DNA of 64,000 bases, taken from contig NZ_CP062159.1 in NCBI RefSeq assembly GCF_014844035.1, positions 2,728,001 to 2,792,000 on the forward strand, given 5' to 3'. Shown piece after piece: positions 43,211 to 52,126 of the stretch (within the stretch, counting starts at the first letter, position 1; each line of letters opens with the position of its first letter). Below the pieces are notes generated by a model. It was not told the origin of the DNA and did no database searches. It saw nothing but the letters and a program-made list of their open reading frames with translations. Source of the stretch: Flavobacterium sp. MDT1-60 (GTDB taxonomy: Bacteria; Bacteroidota; Bacteroidia; Flavobacteriales; Flavobacteriaceae). Both the position numbers and the translations under genes were made by a program.

Positions 43211-43999
43211 ATGACAAACTTATTTGATATAAAAGGAAAAGTTGCTTTGATTACAGGAAGTACACACGGACTGGGAATGGCAATGGCAAAAGGATTAGGT
43301 GAGGCAGGAGCAACGATTGTTGTAAATGGTAATTCTTCCCAGCAAAAAATTGATGATGCTGTAAAAGATCTTCAGAACCAGGGAATAAATGCTGTTGGTT
43401 ATAGATTTAATGTAACCGATGAGCAGGAAGTTATGGCTGCCGTAGCAAAAATACAAAGTGAAGTTGGACCAATTGATATTTTGATTAATAACGCGGGAAT
43501 CATCAAAAGAATTCCGTTGATCGATATGGAAGTTGCCGATTTTAAAGAAGTTATTGATATTGATTTAGTTTCTCCTTTTATTGTTTCAAAGCATGTTGCT
43601 AAAGGAATGATTGAAAGAAAACAAGGAAAAATAATCAACATTTGTTCGATGATGAGCGAATTAGGTCGTAGTACGGTTGGTGCTTATGCTGCTGCAAAAG
43701 GCGGTTTGAAAATGCTGACTAAAAACATGGCGACGGAGTGGGCAAAACACAATGTTCAAATCAACGGAATTGGACCTGGTTATTTTGCTACTGAACAAAC
43801 AAAACCAATCAGAGTAGACGGACATCCTTTTAACGATTTCATCATCAGCAGAACTCCAGCAGCAAAATGGGGAGATGCAGGTGATTTAGCCGGAGCTGCG
43901 ATATTTTTATCATCAAAAGCAAGTGATTTTGTTAACGGGCATATTTTATATGTTGATGGCGGAATTTTAGCAACTATTGGTAAACCATCAAACGAATAA
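43211..43999 (+). CDS. kduD: 2-dehydro-3-deoxy-D-gluconate 5-dehydrogenase (SDR)
   Basis: 262 residues, SDR: TGSTHGLG (15-22), NNAGIIKR (93-100), Ser146 in NICSMMSE, Tyr159-x3-Lys163 in YAAAKGG, C-terminal VNGHILYVDGG. KduD reduces 2,5-diketo-3-deoxygluconate to 2-keto-3-deoxygluconate (KDG) with NAD(P)H. The position right after kduI supports this over the closely similar gluconate 5-dehydrogenase. Confidence 0.92.
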   Translation: MTNLFDIKGKVALITGSTHGLGMAMAKGLGEAGATIVVNGNSSQQKIDDAVKDLQNQGINAVGYRFNVTDEQEVMAAVAKIQSEVGPIDILINNAGIIKRIPLIDMEVADFKEVIDIDLVSPFIVSKHVAKGMIERKQGKIINICSMMSELGRSTVGAYAAAKGGLKMLTKNMATEWAKHNVQINGIGPGYFATEQTKPIRVDGHPFNDFIISRTPAAKWGDAGDLAGAAIFLSSKASDFVNGHILYVDGGILATIGKPSNE

Positions 44000-44023
44000 T
44001 TTCCAAATTATATTTAAAAAGAC

Positions 44024-45430
44024 ATGAGTTCAAATAAGACATTCATAAACGACAATTTTTTACTTGAAAATAAATACGCTGAAGAGTTATATCATAATTA
44101 CTCAAAAAATCAGCCTATTATAGATTATCACAATCACCTAAACCCACAGTTTATTGCCGAAGATAAAATTTTTGATAATATCACACAGGTTTGGATTAAT
44201 GGTGATCACTACAAATGGCGTGCAATGCGTACATTAGGAATCAAGGAAGAATTTGTAACCGGAAATGGTTCAGATAAAGATAAGTTCTTAAATTGGGGAA
44301 AAACGGTTCCGTATACAATGCGTAATCCTTTGTACCACTGGACACATTTAGAATTGGCCCGTTATTTTGATATCTATGATTTATTGAATGAGAAATCAGC
44401 TGAGAAAATATATATCGAAACTTCTGAAAAAATAAAATCAGAAGCTTACAGCACACAAAACTTACTTAAAAAGGTAAACGCTGAATTAGTTTGTACTACT
44501 GAAGATCCAATTGATAATTTAGAGTTTCATCAGAAACTGACTAAAAATCCAATTGGAACAAAAATGAGTACTGCTTTCAGGCCTGATAAAGCTATCCTTA
44601 TTTCAAATGATGGCTATAACGCATATCTGGACACATTGGGGGATGTGTCCGGAATTGCGATTAATACTTATGCTGATTTACGCGATGCTTTGAGAAAGAG
44701 AATCGAATTCTTTAATCAAAATGGATGTAAATTAAGTGATCACGGTTTAGATCAAATTTATTTTGAAAACTTTACAGAAGCCGAAGTGGCTTCAATTTTC
44801 AAAAAGAAAAGAGAAAATCAAACTATAACGCCTGAAGAAGCATTGAAATTCCAAAGTGCCATCTTGTTGTTCTTATCAGAAACGTATCATGAATTAGGTT
44901 GGGTTCAGCAATTTCACTTAGGGGCCTTAAGAAACAATAATGCTCGTATGCACAGAATATTAGGTCCTGATACAGGTTGGGATTCTATCGGTGATTATCC
45001 ACAGGCACAAAAACTATCTTCTTTTTTAAATGCATTAGACAGCAAAGATAAGTTGACAAAAACAATCATTTATAACCTGAATCCTGCTGATAACGAAGTT
45101 ATGGCTACGATGATTGGAAACTTCAATGACGGAAGCGTTAGAGGAAAAGTACAATTTGGTTCAGGATGGTGGTTTTTAGATCAGAAAGACGGAATGACAA
45201 AACAATTAAACGCCCTTTCAAACATGGGATTAATTAGCTGTTTTGTTGGAATGTTGACAGATTCAAGAAGCTTTTTGTCTTTCCCGAGACATGAATATTT
45301 CAGACGTATTCTTTGTAATCTTTTAGGAGATGAAATTCAAAGAGGAGAACTTCCTGCTGATATGGAATGGATTGGAAAATTAGTTTCTGATATTTCATAT
45401 AACAATGCAAAAGAGTATTTCAAATTTTAA
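44024..45430 (+). CDS. uxaC: Glucuronate/galacturonate isomerase
   Basis: 468 residues, full length. Amidohydrolase-type metal site DYHNHLNPQ (His36, His38), then KWRAMRTLGI, ARMHRILGPDTGWDSIGD and SFPRHEYFRRILCNLLGDE at the end. It isomerises D-galacturonate to D-tagaturonate (and glucuronate to fructuronate), the first cytoplasmic step of the isomerase pathway. 24 bp after kduD. Confidence 0.96.
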   Translation: MSSNKTFINDNFLLENKYAEELYHNYSKNQPIIDYHNHLNPQFIAEDKIFDNITQVWINGDHYKWRAMRTLGIKEEFVTGNGSDKDKFLNWGKTVPYTMRNPLYHWTHLELARYFDIYDLLNEKSAEKIYIETSEKIKSEAYSTQNLLKKVNAELVCTTEDPIDNLEFHQKLTKNPIGTKMSTAFRPDKAILISNDGYNAYLDTLGDVSGIAINTYADLRDALRKRIEFFNQNGCKLSDHGLDQIYFENFTEAEVASIFKKKRENQTITPEEALKFQSAILLFLSETYHELGWVQQFHLGALRNNNARMHRILGPDTGWDSIGDYPQAQKLSSFLNALDSKDKLTKTIIYNLNPADNEVMATMIGNFNDGSVRGKVQFGSGWWFLDQKDGMTKQLNALSNMGLISCFVGMLTDSRSFLSFPRHEYFRRILCNLLGDEIQRGELPADMEWIGKLVSDISYNNAKEYFKF

Positions 45431-45524
45431 TTGAGAGGGAAGAATAAAGAGTAAAGAGTATAGAATAAAGAGGAAAGATTTTTAATGATAAAAGAGAAAT
45501 CTTTAACTGGTAAAAAAGTAAAAA

Positions 45525-46547
45525 ATGAGTAAAATAGTTGCATTCGGTGAAATTATGTTACGTCTTTCTACAGAACGACACCTGCGTTTTTCACAATCTA
45601 CGGCATTTGGCGCTTCTTACGGAGGTGGTGAGTTTAATGTTTGTGTGTCTTTGGCAAATTATGGCTTAAATGCAGAGTTTATAACAAGATTGCCTGAGAA
45701 CGAAATAGGTGGATCTGCGTTGAAAGAAATGCGAAAAATGAACGTAGAATCTAAAAATATAATTTTTGGAGGAGAGCGTTTAGGAATCTATTTTCTTGAA
45801 ACCGGTGCCGGAACAAGAGGAAGTAATGTAGTATATGACCGCGCGCATAGCTCGATGGCAACTATTGAAAAAGGACTTATTGACTGGGAAAAAGTTTTGG
45901 AAGGTGCTGATTGGTTTCACTGGAGTGGTATCACACCAGCGATTTCTGAAAGTGCTGCTGAAGCCTGTTTAGAAGCTATTAAAGTGGCACACAAAATGGG
46001 CATTACTATTTCTTGTGATTTGAATTACAGATCAAAATTATGGCAGTATGGTAAAACTCCAAGTGAGGTTATGCCGGAAATGCTGCAATATAGCAACGTT
46101 ATTTTAGGAGACATCGACACAGCCTATTTCATGTTGGGAATTCCGAAAGTGAATCCAAATTATCAGGATGAAAAATCGCTTCCTGTTTTATACACGAAGT
46201 TGTTTGATTTGATTCCGAATTTAAAAACTGTAGCAACAACTTTACGTTATTCTGTAAGTGCTTCACACCAAAGAATCGGTGGTGTTTTGTTTGACGGAAA
46301 AGCAATTTATCACGCTGCTGTAAAAGAAGTAACCCCTGTTGTAGACAGAGTAGGAAGTGGAGATGCCTTTATGGGAGGATTGATTTACGGATTGTCACAA
46401 TATAAAAATGATAATCAAAAAGCGTTAGATTTTGCAGTGGCAGCTTGTTGTTTAAAACATACAATTGCAGGAGATTATAATTTAGTGACCTTAAAAGAAG
46501 TTGAAAATATGCTTGGTGGTGATTCAGCGGGATTAGTATCAAGATAA
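45525..46547 (+). CDS. kdgK: 2-keto-3-deoxygluconate kinase (PfkB family)
   Basis: 340 residues. PfkB/ribokinase fold: VAFGEIMLRLSTERHLRFSQ at the N-terminus, GGGEFNVCVSLANYG, and the signature DRVGSGDAFMGGLIYG with the catalytic Asp. It phosphorylates KDG, on which both branches of uronate breakdown converge, to KDPG. The 94-bp gap before it is purine-rich with a small hairpin and may set its expression level. 10 bp before the aldolase. Confidence 0.94.
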   Translation: MSKIVAFGEIMLRLSTERHLRFSQSTAFGASYGGGEFNVCVSLANYGLNAEFITRLPENEIGGSALKEMRKMNVESKNIIFGGERLGIYFLETGAGTRGSNVVYDRAHSSMATIEKGLIDWEKVLEGADWFHWSGITPAISESAAEACLEAIKVAHKMGITISCDLNYRSKLWQYGKTPSEVMPEMLQYSNVILGDIDTAYFMLGIPKVNPNYQDEKSLPVLYTKLFDLIPNLKTVATTLRYSVSASHQRIGGVLFDGKAIYHAAVKEVTPVVDRVGSGDAFMGGLIYGLSQYKNDNQKALDFAVAACCLKHTIAGDYNLVTLKEVENMLGGDSAGLVSR

Positions 46548-46557
46548 AATATAAAAA

Positions 46558-47226
46558 ATGGCAAAATATTCAAGAATTGAAGTAGCACAGCAAATGAAAG
46601 ATAACGGGATGGTACCCTTGTTTTTTCATTCAGATATAGAAATAAGCAAGAAAGTTTTAAAAGCCTGTTATGATGGTGGTTCTCGACTAATGGAGTTTAC
46701 CAGCAGAGGAGATTTTGCTCATGAAGTTTTTGGAGCTTTAAACAAATATGCTTTGGCAGAATTGCCGGGGATGATGTTAGGAGTTGGTTCGATTACTGAT
46801 GCCGCTTCAGCTTCTTTATATATGAGTTTGGGTGCTAATTTTATTGTAACACCGGTTTTTAGAGAAGATATTGCAATTGCCTGTAACCGTCGTAAAGTAT
46901 TGTGGTCGCCAGGTTGCGGAACGCTTTCTGAAATTGCAAGAGCAGAAGAATTAGGTTGCGAAATTGTGAAATTATTCCCTGCTGATATTTACGGACCTGA
47001 GTTTATAAAAGCCATAAAAGGGCCATGTCCATGGACGAATATTATGCCTACCGGAGGTGTTTACCCAACAGTAGAAAGTTTGTCTTCATGGCTGAACGCA
47101 GGAGCAACTTGTGTGGGTCTTGGATCTCAATTAATTTCGAAAGACATATTAGATAAAAATGACTTTGACGGCTTGAAAAATAAAGTAAGTCAGGTTTTGG
47201 ATATCATCAAAAATATTAGAAAATAA
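46558..47226 (+). CDS. kdgA: 2-dehydro-3-deoxy-6-phosphogluconate aldolase
   Basis: 222 residues. Class I KDPG aldolase: Glu46 and Arg50 in RLMEFTSRGDF, Schiff-base Lys138 in CEIVKLFPADIYGP, and IMPTGGV. It splits KDPG to pyruvate and glyceraldehyde-3-phosphate. The gene is often called eda in enterobacteria. A stem of AATAAGGA/TCCTTATT (about 47224-47254) with a T8 tract nearby follows the stop and may end part of the transcripts. Confidence 0.95.
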   Translation: MAKYSRIEVAQQMKDNGMVPLFFHSDIEISKKVLKACYDGGSRLMEFTSRGDFAHEVFGALNKYALAELPGMMLGVGSITDAASASLYMSLGANFIVTPVFREDIAIACNRRKVLWSPGCGTLSEIARAEELGCEIVKLFPADIYGPEFIKAIKGPCPWTNIMPTGGVYPTVESLSSWLNAGATCVGLGSQLISKDILDKNDFDGLKNKVSQVLDIIKNIRK

Positions 47227-47272
47227 ATAAGGAGTAATCATACCGATTCCTTATTTAGATTGCAGTTTTTTT
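47224..47272 (+). terminator. Weak terminator-like hairpin after kdgA
   Basis: 8-bp stem AATAAGGA/TCCTTATT with a 14-base loop; a T run (TTTTTTTT) begins about 11 bases after the stem. The spacing is long for an efficient intrinsic terminator, so partial readthrough into uxaB is likely. Confidence 0.4.
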
Positions 47273-47447
47273 TAGATTTTAACGTTTTGTAATTGAGCAT
47301 TACGCTTGCTAAATATAATTTGTCACTCCTCACAGCAAATTGTATTTTACTCTTACAAGTGTAATGTTTCTTTTACAATTAAAAAGGACTTCTTATAAAG
47401 CAATAAGGTATTTATCGTGGTTATTTATAACACTTTAATGAATTAAA

Positions 47448-48890
47448 ATGAAACAGTTAAATAGAAAAAATACAGGATTAGAAAAATTACAGCCAATTAA
47501 AGTAGTTCAGTTTGGAGAAGGGAATTTCTTAAGAGCTTTTGTTGATTACGCTTTTCACAAACTAAATAAAGAAGTTGATTTTAATGCCGGTATTGCAATA
47601 GTTCAACCTTTGAAAGACGGTATGGTACACCTGATTAATGATCAGGATGGTCTTTATACCTTGTTTATGAACGGAATTAAAAAAGGCGAAAAAATACAAG
47701 ATATTGAGTTGATTACTAACATTGTAAAAGCTATAAATCCATATACTGAATTTGCCGATTATTTAGCTTTAGCGAAAGAAGAAGAACTTCAATTTATTGT
47801 TTCAAATACCACTGAAGCTGGAATTGAATTCATTGAAAGTGATACGCCGGATATGCAACCGCCAGTTTCATTTCCTGCAAAGTTGACTGTTTTATTATAT
47901 GAAAGATTCAAACATTTTAATGGAGATGCTTCTAAAGGATTAACTATCATTCCTTGTGAATTGATTGATTATAACTCAGAGACGCTAAAAAAATATATTT
48001 TGCAATATTGCGATACATGGAAGCTAGAGGATGCCTTTAAAATTTGGGTATCAGATGCTTGTACGTATCACAGTACTTTGGTTGACAGAATTGTTCCTGG
48101 ATATCCAAGAGCTGAAATTGAAGAATACAATAATAAATTAGATTACCAGGACAATTTAATTGTTGCTGCTGAACCTTTCTTCCTTTGGGCTATTGAAGGT
48201 GGCGATGCTTTAAAAGCAAAATTGCCTTTTCATAAAACGGATTTGAATGTAAAAATCGTTGATGATATACGTCCTTTTAAAATGATTAAAGTTCGTATTC
48301 TAAACGGTGCACACACGGCAATGGTTCCTTTTTCACTTTTGTACGGTAACAAATTAGTAATGGAAACTGTTAACGGAGATTTTACCGGAAAATTCGTAAA
48401 CAGTGTTATTAGTGAAATTAGTGAAACTCTTGATATGGACAAAAATGAAATTACGGCCTATTCTGAAGAGGTAATGGACCGATTTAAAAATCCATTTATC
48501 AAACATGCACTTGCTGATATTGCATTAAATTCTATATCAAAATTCAAAGTAAGAGTTTTACCTAGTTTATTAGGATATTATAATGCTAACAAAAAATTGC
48601 CTGTTAATTTGACTTTTTCATTAGCGAGTTTAATTCAGTTCTACAAAGGAACATGGAATAACGAAGCATTACCTGTAAAAGATTCTCCAGAGATAGTTGA
48701 AGCATTTAAAAACGCCTGGCAATTAGGATCTGCAGATTTAGTTGTAGCTAAGGTATTAGCTAATGCTGAATTCTGGGGTGAAGATTTAACCAAAGTGCAA
48801 GGCTTATCAGAAGCTTTAGTATTGGCCTTAAATGAAATTGAAGAAAACGGAATAGAAAAAGGATTTGCTAATTTCAGCAAACAATATTAA
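47448..48890 (+). CDS. uxaB: Tagaturonate reductase (altronate oxidoreductase)
   Basis: 480 residues, mannitol-dehydrogenase superfamily, polyol-specific long-chain type: VVQFGEGNFLRAFVDYAFHK, TEAGIEF, LVDRIVPGYPR, VAAEPFFLWAIEGG and KVRILNGAHTAMVPF are UxaB-type motifs. It reduces D-tagaturonate to D-altronate with NADH. Flanked by kdgA and uxaA in pathway order. A 221-bp gap before it may hold its own promoter; I found no operator there. Confidence 0.95.
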   Translation: MKQLNRKNTGLEKLQPIKVVQFGEGNFLRAFVDYAFHKLNKEVDFNAGIAIVQPLKDGMVHLINDQDGLYTLFMNGIKKGEKIQDIELITNIVKAINPYTEFADYLALAKEEELQFIVSNTTEAGIEFIESDTPDMQPPVSFPAKLTVLLYERFKHFNGDASKGLTIIPCELIDYNSETLKKYILQYCDTWKLEDAFKIWVSDACTYHSTLVDRIVPGYPRAEIEEYNNKLDYQDNLIVAAEPFFLWAIEGGDALKAKLPFHKTDLNVKIVDDIRPFKMIKVRILNGAHTAMVPFSLLYGNKLVMETVNGDFTGKFVNSVISEISETLDMDKNEITAYSEEVMDRFKNPFIKHALADIALNSISKFKVRVLPSLLGYYNANKKLPVNLTFSLASLIQFYKGTWNNEALPVKDSPEIVEAFKNAWQLGSADLVVAKVLANAEFWGEDLTKVQGLSEALVLALNEIEENGIEKGFANFSKQY

Positions 48891-48919
48891 TTAGATTACA
48901 CTTTTTAAAAATTACGATC

Positions 48920-50536
48920 ATGCAAAAAAAATTAATAAAAGTAAACCCTTCAGATAACGTTGCTGTTGCATTGGTTAATCTGGTTGCCGGCGAAGTAATC
49001 AACTTTGAAGGACAAGATATCACTGTCGAATCTGATGTGAAAATGAAACATAAAATTGCGATGGTTCCCTTCAATGTAGGAGATCGTATTATTATGTATG
49101 GTGTTTTGGTGGGTAAAGCAAGTGCCAGAATCGAAAAAGGAGGATTGCTTTCTACTGCAAACGTAAAACACGAAAGTGATAAAGTAACGGGTAAAACTGA
49201 AACTATCGGCTGGAACTCTCCAAATATTGATAAATGGAAAGACAGAACGTGGCAGGGCTATCATAGAGAAGACGGGCAAGTAGGAACTGAAAATGTTTGG
49301 TTGTTTTTTCCATTGGTTTTTTGTGAAAACAGAAATATCGAAATCTTAAAAGATATCTTTGAGAAAGAATTATTAAAACCAAAGGAAAACGATTACCAAT
49401 TGTTATTGCGTTCTTTGGTAAAAACAGAAACGGGTGGTACTGGAAACGAAGCAGCTTCTAACGATGCTAATTTATTCAATAATATTGAAGTAAAATTTAT
49501 TACACACCAGGGTGGATGTGGCGGAATTCGTCAGGATTCGCATAGTTTGGCTAAGTTGTTAGCTGGTTATGTAAACAATCCAAACGTTGCAGGAGCTACC
49601 GTTTTGAGTTTAGGATGTCAGAATCTTCAAATTCAGATCTTCAAAGATGCATTGGATGCTATTAATCCAAACAGTAAAAAGCCTGTTTTAATCTACGACC
49701 AACAACAAATCGGAACAATTGAGACCATGTTGAGCAGTGTTGTAAAAGATACTTTTGAAGCGATTAAAAAGGCAAACGAAATAAAAAGAGAACCAGCTCC
49801 TTTATCTAAATTAAGAATTGGTTTAGAGTGTGGTGGTTCTGACGGGTTCTCCGGAATTTCAGCTAATCCAACATTAGGAGTTTTATCTGATCATTTAGTT
49901 GCTTTAGGAGGAACTACAATTCTTTCTGAATTTCCTGAATTATGTGGAGTAGAACAGGAATTGGTAAACCGTTGTGTAGATGATAAGGATGGAAAACGTT
50001 TCTTAGACTTAATGCAATGGTACGAAAAAACAGTTGTTGATGCAGGTTCAGGATTTGATATGAATCCATCTCCGGGTAACATTAAAGACGGTTTGATTAC
50101 TGATGCAATGAAATCGGCTGGTGCTGCTAAAAAAGGAGGAACTTCACCAATTGTAGGTGTTTACGATTATGGAGAATATATTAATGAAGCAGGCTTTACA
50201 TTGTTATGTACGCCAGGAAATGACGTTGAATGTACAACTGCGATGGTAGGTTCGGGTGCCAATATGGTATTGTTTACAACAGGTTTAGGAACTCCAACAG
50301 GAAATCCAATTGCGCCGGTAGTAAAGATTTCATCTAACACAGAATTAGCTAAAAAGATGTCAGATATTATCGATATTGACACTGGTGGAATTATCACCGG
50401 AGAAAAATCAATCGACGAAATGGCTGATGAAATGCTTGAATTTATTATTGATGTTGCAAGTGGAACTATCAAAACGAAAGCTGCAATTTTAAATCAAAAC
50501 GATTTTATTCCTTGGAAAAGAGGAGTTTCTTTATAA
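48920..50536 (+). CDS. uxaA: Altronate dehydratase
   Basis: 538 residues: N-terminal SAF domain (about 1-100), then the UxaA core with GYHREDGQVGTENVWLFFPL, THQGGCGGIRQDSH, LSLGCQNLQ, LECGGSDGFSGISANP and LGTPTGNPIAPVVKISSNT. It dehydrates D-altronate to KDG using an iron-dependent site. Single fused form as in E. coli. 29 bp after uxaB. Its 3' end enters a repeat with two terminators. Confidence 0.96.
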   Translation: MQKKLIKVNPSDNVAVALVNLVAGEVINFEGQDITVESDVKMKHKIAMVPFNVGDRIIMYGVLVGKASARIEKGGLLSTANVKHESDKVTGKTETIGWNSPNIDKWKDRTWQGYHREDGQVGTENVWLFFPLVFCENRNIEILKDIFEKELLKPKENDYQLLLRSLVKTETGGTGNEAASNDANLFNNIEVKFITHQGGCGGIRQDSHSLAKLLAGYVNNPNVAGATVLSLGCQNLQIQIFKDALDAINPNSKKPVLIYDQQQIGTIETMLSSVVKDTFEAIKKANEIKREPAPLSKLRIGLECGGSDGFSGISANPTLGVLSDHLVALGGTTILSEFPELCGVEQELVNRCVDDKDGKRFLDLMQWYEKTVVDAGSGFDMNPSPGNIKDGLITDAMKSAGAAKKGGTSPIVGVYDYGEYINEAGFTLLCTPGNDVECTTAMVGSGANMVLFTTGLGTPTGNPIAPVVKISSNTELAKKMSDIIDIDTGGIITGEKSIDEMADEMLEFIIDVASGTIKTKAAILNQNDFIPWKRGVSL

Positions 50537-50540
50537 AATG

Positions 50541-50803
50541 TTTCACCATATAAGTAATATAAGTTTCATTTAATTTATATACTATAGTTTAATGAAAATG
50601 GCAGCTCATTTAAGGGCTGCTTTTTCTTTTTACCATATAAGTTCATATTATATACTTTACTTAGTAAAAAAGGCAGCTCATTTAAGAGCTACCTTTTAGT
50701 TTAGTCAAAAAAAAGTATATGACCTATATGGTGAAATTTATAAGCTGCGATATGGAAATATAGATAAAGTAAAATGAACTTATTTACTTATATGGTGGAA
50801 AAT
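50541..50803. repeat. Nested palindromic repeat with two duplicate terminators
   Basis: Four copies of the CCATATAAGT-type end seen at 2.9 and 4.2 kb. The outer pair is at about 50544 (CACCATATAAGTAATATAAG) and 50785 (TTACTTATATGGTGGAAA), the inner pair at 50631 (ACCATATAAGTTCATATTAT) and 50718 (TATGACCTATATGGTGAAA). It fills the gap between convergent uxaA and the LacI gene, with two near-identical small hairpins inside. Confidence 0.7.
50600..50630 (+). terminator. Terminator of the uronate operon
   Basis: Stem GCAGCTC/GGGCTGC (50601-50607, 50614-50620, one G-U pair), 6-base loop, T5CT4. A near copy (GGCAGCTC ... GAGCTACC, 50672-50693, then TTTT) lies 70 bases on. Confidence 0.75.
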
Positions 50804-50811
50804 AAAAGAAA

Positions 50812-51840
50812 TTAAGATGTTGTTCTGGACGATGACTTGCGAATGTGTAATTCTGGTGCAAGAACCACCTTTTTTTCGATTTTAATAGTGTCTGTTTTGT
50901 CTACCTGTTCAAGGAAAACGCGTGCCGACATTTTTCCCATTTCAAGCGGAGACTGATCTACAGAAGTAATTGATAATTCCATGAATTTGGTAAAAGGCTC
51001 ATTACTAAAGCCAGCCACGCAAAATTCTTTTGGAATACTGATGTTTCTTTCTTTTAATTCCTGAATAGCTCCTAACGCAGCAAAATCACTCGAAGAAAAT
51101 ATAGCATCAGGTGGGGTTTCAAGCTGTAATAAAATATCAACGGCATCTTTTCCGGCTTCAACACTACTTCTAACCGGGACAACATATTCTTCTTTAAATG
51201 TCATTCCGCTATCTAATAAAGCTTGCTTATAGCCTAAAAATCTGTTTTTGAAAATTTCAAGAGATTGATCTCCTGATAAATGGGCAATAGATTTGCAACC
51301 CTCACTTATTAAGTGTTTTGTGGCAATATAACCGCCTTTAAAGTCATTGATTGTTACAGAACTTACGCCATCAATATGTTTACTACGGTCAAAAAAGATA
51401 AGCGGAACATTTTTTTCTAAAACATTCCGAAAAGCAGCATCATTCTCAGTGCTTACAGCGGTAACAGACATAAGTATGCCGTCTACCTGAGCATCTATTA
51501 AAGTATATAAATTTTCGCTTTCTCGTTTAAGATCTTCGTGAGTCTGGCATATAATTACCTGATAACCATGAGGCTGTAGCTCTTCTTCAATACCGCGGAT
51601 TACCGAAGCGAAAAAATTACTGTCAATACGAGGAACAATAACACCTATATTATTACTTCGACCACTTTTTAATGCTAAAGCAAGTTTGTTTTGCTTGTAG
51701 TTCATTGAAGCAGCGGTTTTAATTACCAGGTCACGCGTGCTCTCTTTTATCTTGGGATTGTTGTTCAATGCCCTGGAAACAGTAGCTGCGGTGATATTTA
51801 ATTTCTTGGCAATATCATAGATGGTTATTTTTTCGCTCAT
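50812..51840 (-). CDS. LacI-family regulator of the pectin/uronate locus
   Basis: 342 residues. LacI HTH ITIYDIAKKLNITAATVSRALNNNPKI (about 4-31) with the hinge YKQNKLALALKSGRSNNIGVI; then the periplasmic-binding-protein-type effector domain (DAQVDGILMS, FFDRSKHIDGVSSVTINDFKGGYIATKHL, GFSNEPFTKFM). It sits between the catabolic and the polysaccharide halves of the locus. Four ATCGAT-centred palindromes at surrounding promoters are its likely binding sites. The effector is probably a uronate or KDG-type metabolite; this is inference. Confidence 0.9.
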   Translation of the reverse strand: MSEKITIYDIAKKLNITAATVSRALNNNPKIKESTRDLVIKTAASMNYKQNKLALALKSGRSNNIGVIVPRIDSNFFASVIRGIEEELQPHGYQVIICQTHEDLKRESENLYTLIDAQVDGILMSVTAVSTENDAAFRNVLEKNVPLIFFDRSKHIDGVSSVTINDFKGGYIATKHLISEGCKSIAHLSGDQSLEIFKNRFLGYKQALLDSGMTFKEEYVVPVRSSVEAGKDAVDILLQLETPPDAIFSSSDFAALGAIQELKERNISIPKEFCVAGFSNEPFTKFMELSITSVDQSPLEMGKMSARVFLEQVDKTDTIKIEKKVVLAPELHIRKSSSRTTS

Positions 51841-51869
51841 TCAAAAATAGTTTTTGATTAATTTATAGA

Positions 51870-51921
51870 CAAAAATACATTTTTTTTATATAATCCAATA
51901 TATAATGTTATCGATTACCAT
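51870..51921 (-). promoter_or_regulatory. Promoter of the LacI gene with nearby operator
   Basis: Minus-strand TTG (51898-51896), 18 bases, TATTTTTG (51877-51870). Just upstream of it, TGTTATCGATTACC (51906-51919) matches the operator with three differences from perfect symmetry, suggesting weak autoregulation. Confidence 0.55.
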
Positions 51922-52038
51922 AATTTATATTTATATCGTTTTAGATTCTACAATGATAATAAATTATATCTTTTTTTGCACAAAGTGTAAATAAAATTAC
52001 TAATAAAAATTAAATATATAAATTTTTTCTAAATTAAT

Positions 52039-52084
52039 TTGGTGCATCCGATGTATTTTTCTATTTTCGTGTAATCGATTACAT
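52039..52084 (+). promoter_or_regulatory. Promoter and LacI-type operator of the pectin-degradation genes
   Basis: TTG (52039-52041), 20 bases, TATTTTCG (52062-52069; one difference from the consensus), then the perfect palindrome TGTAATCGATTACA (52070-52083). The arrangement is the same as at 39331 and 42341. A looser TGCATCCGATGTA at about 52044 may be a second half-strength site. Confidence 0.7.
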
Positions 52085-52126
52085 ATTTATTGATTTTTAT
52101 TTCAAAAAATACTAAACCCAACGTAA

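Noticed and set aside
42369..50536. Possible second pectin regulator or operator between kduI and uxaA
   Set aside because: I looked for further ATCGAT palindromes in the gaps at 45431-45524 and 47227-47447 and saw none.
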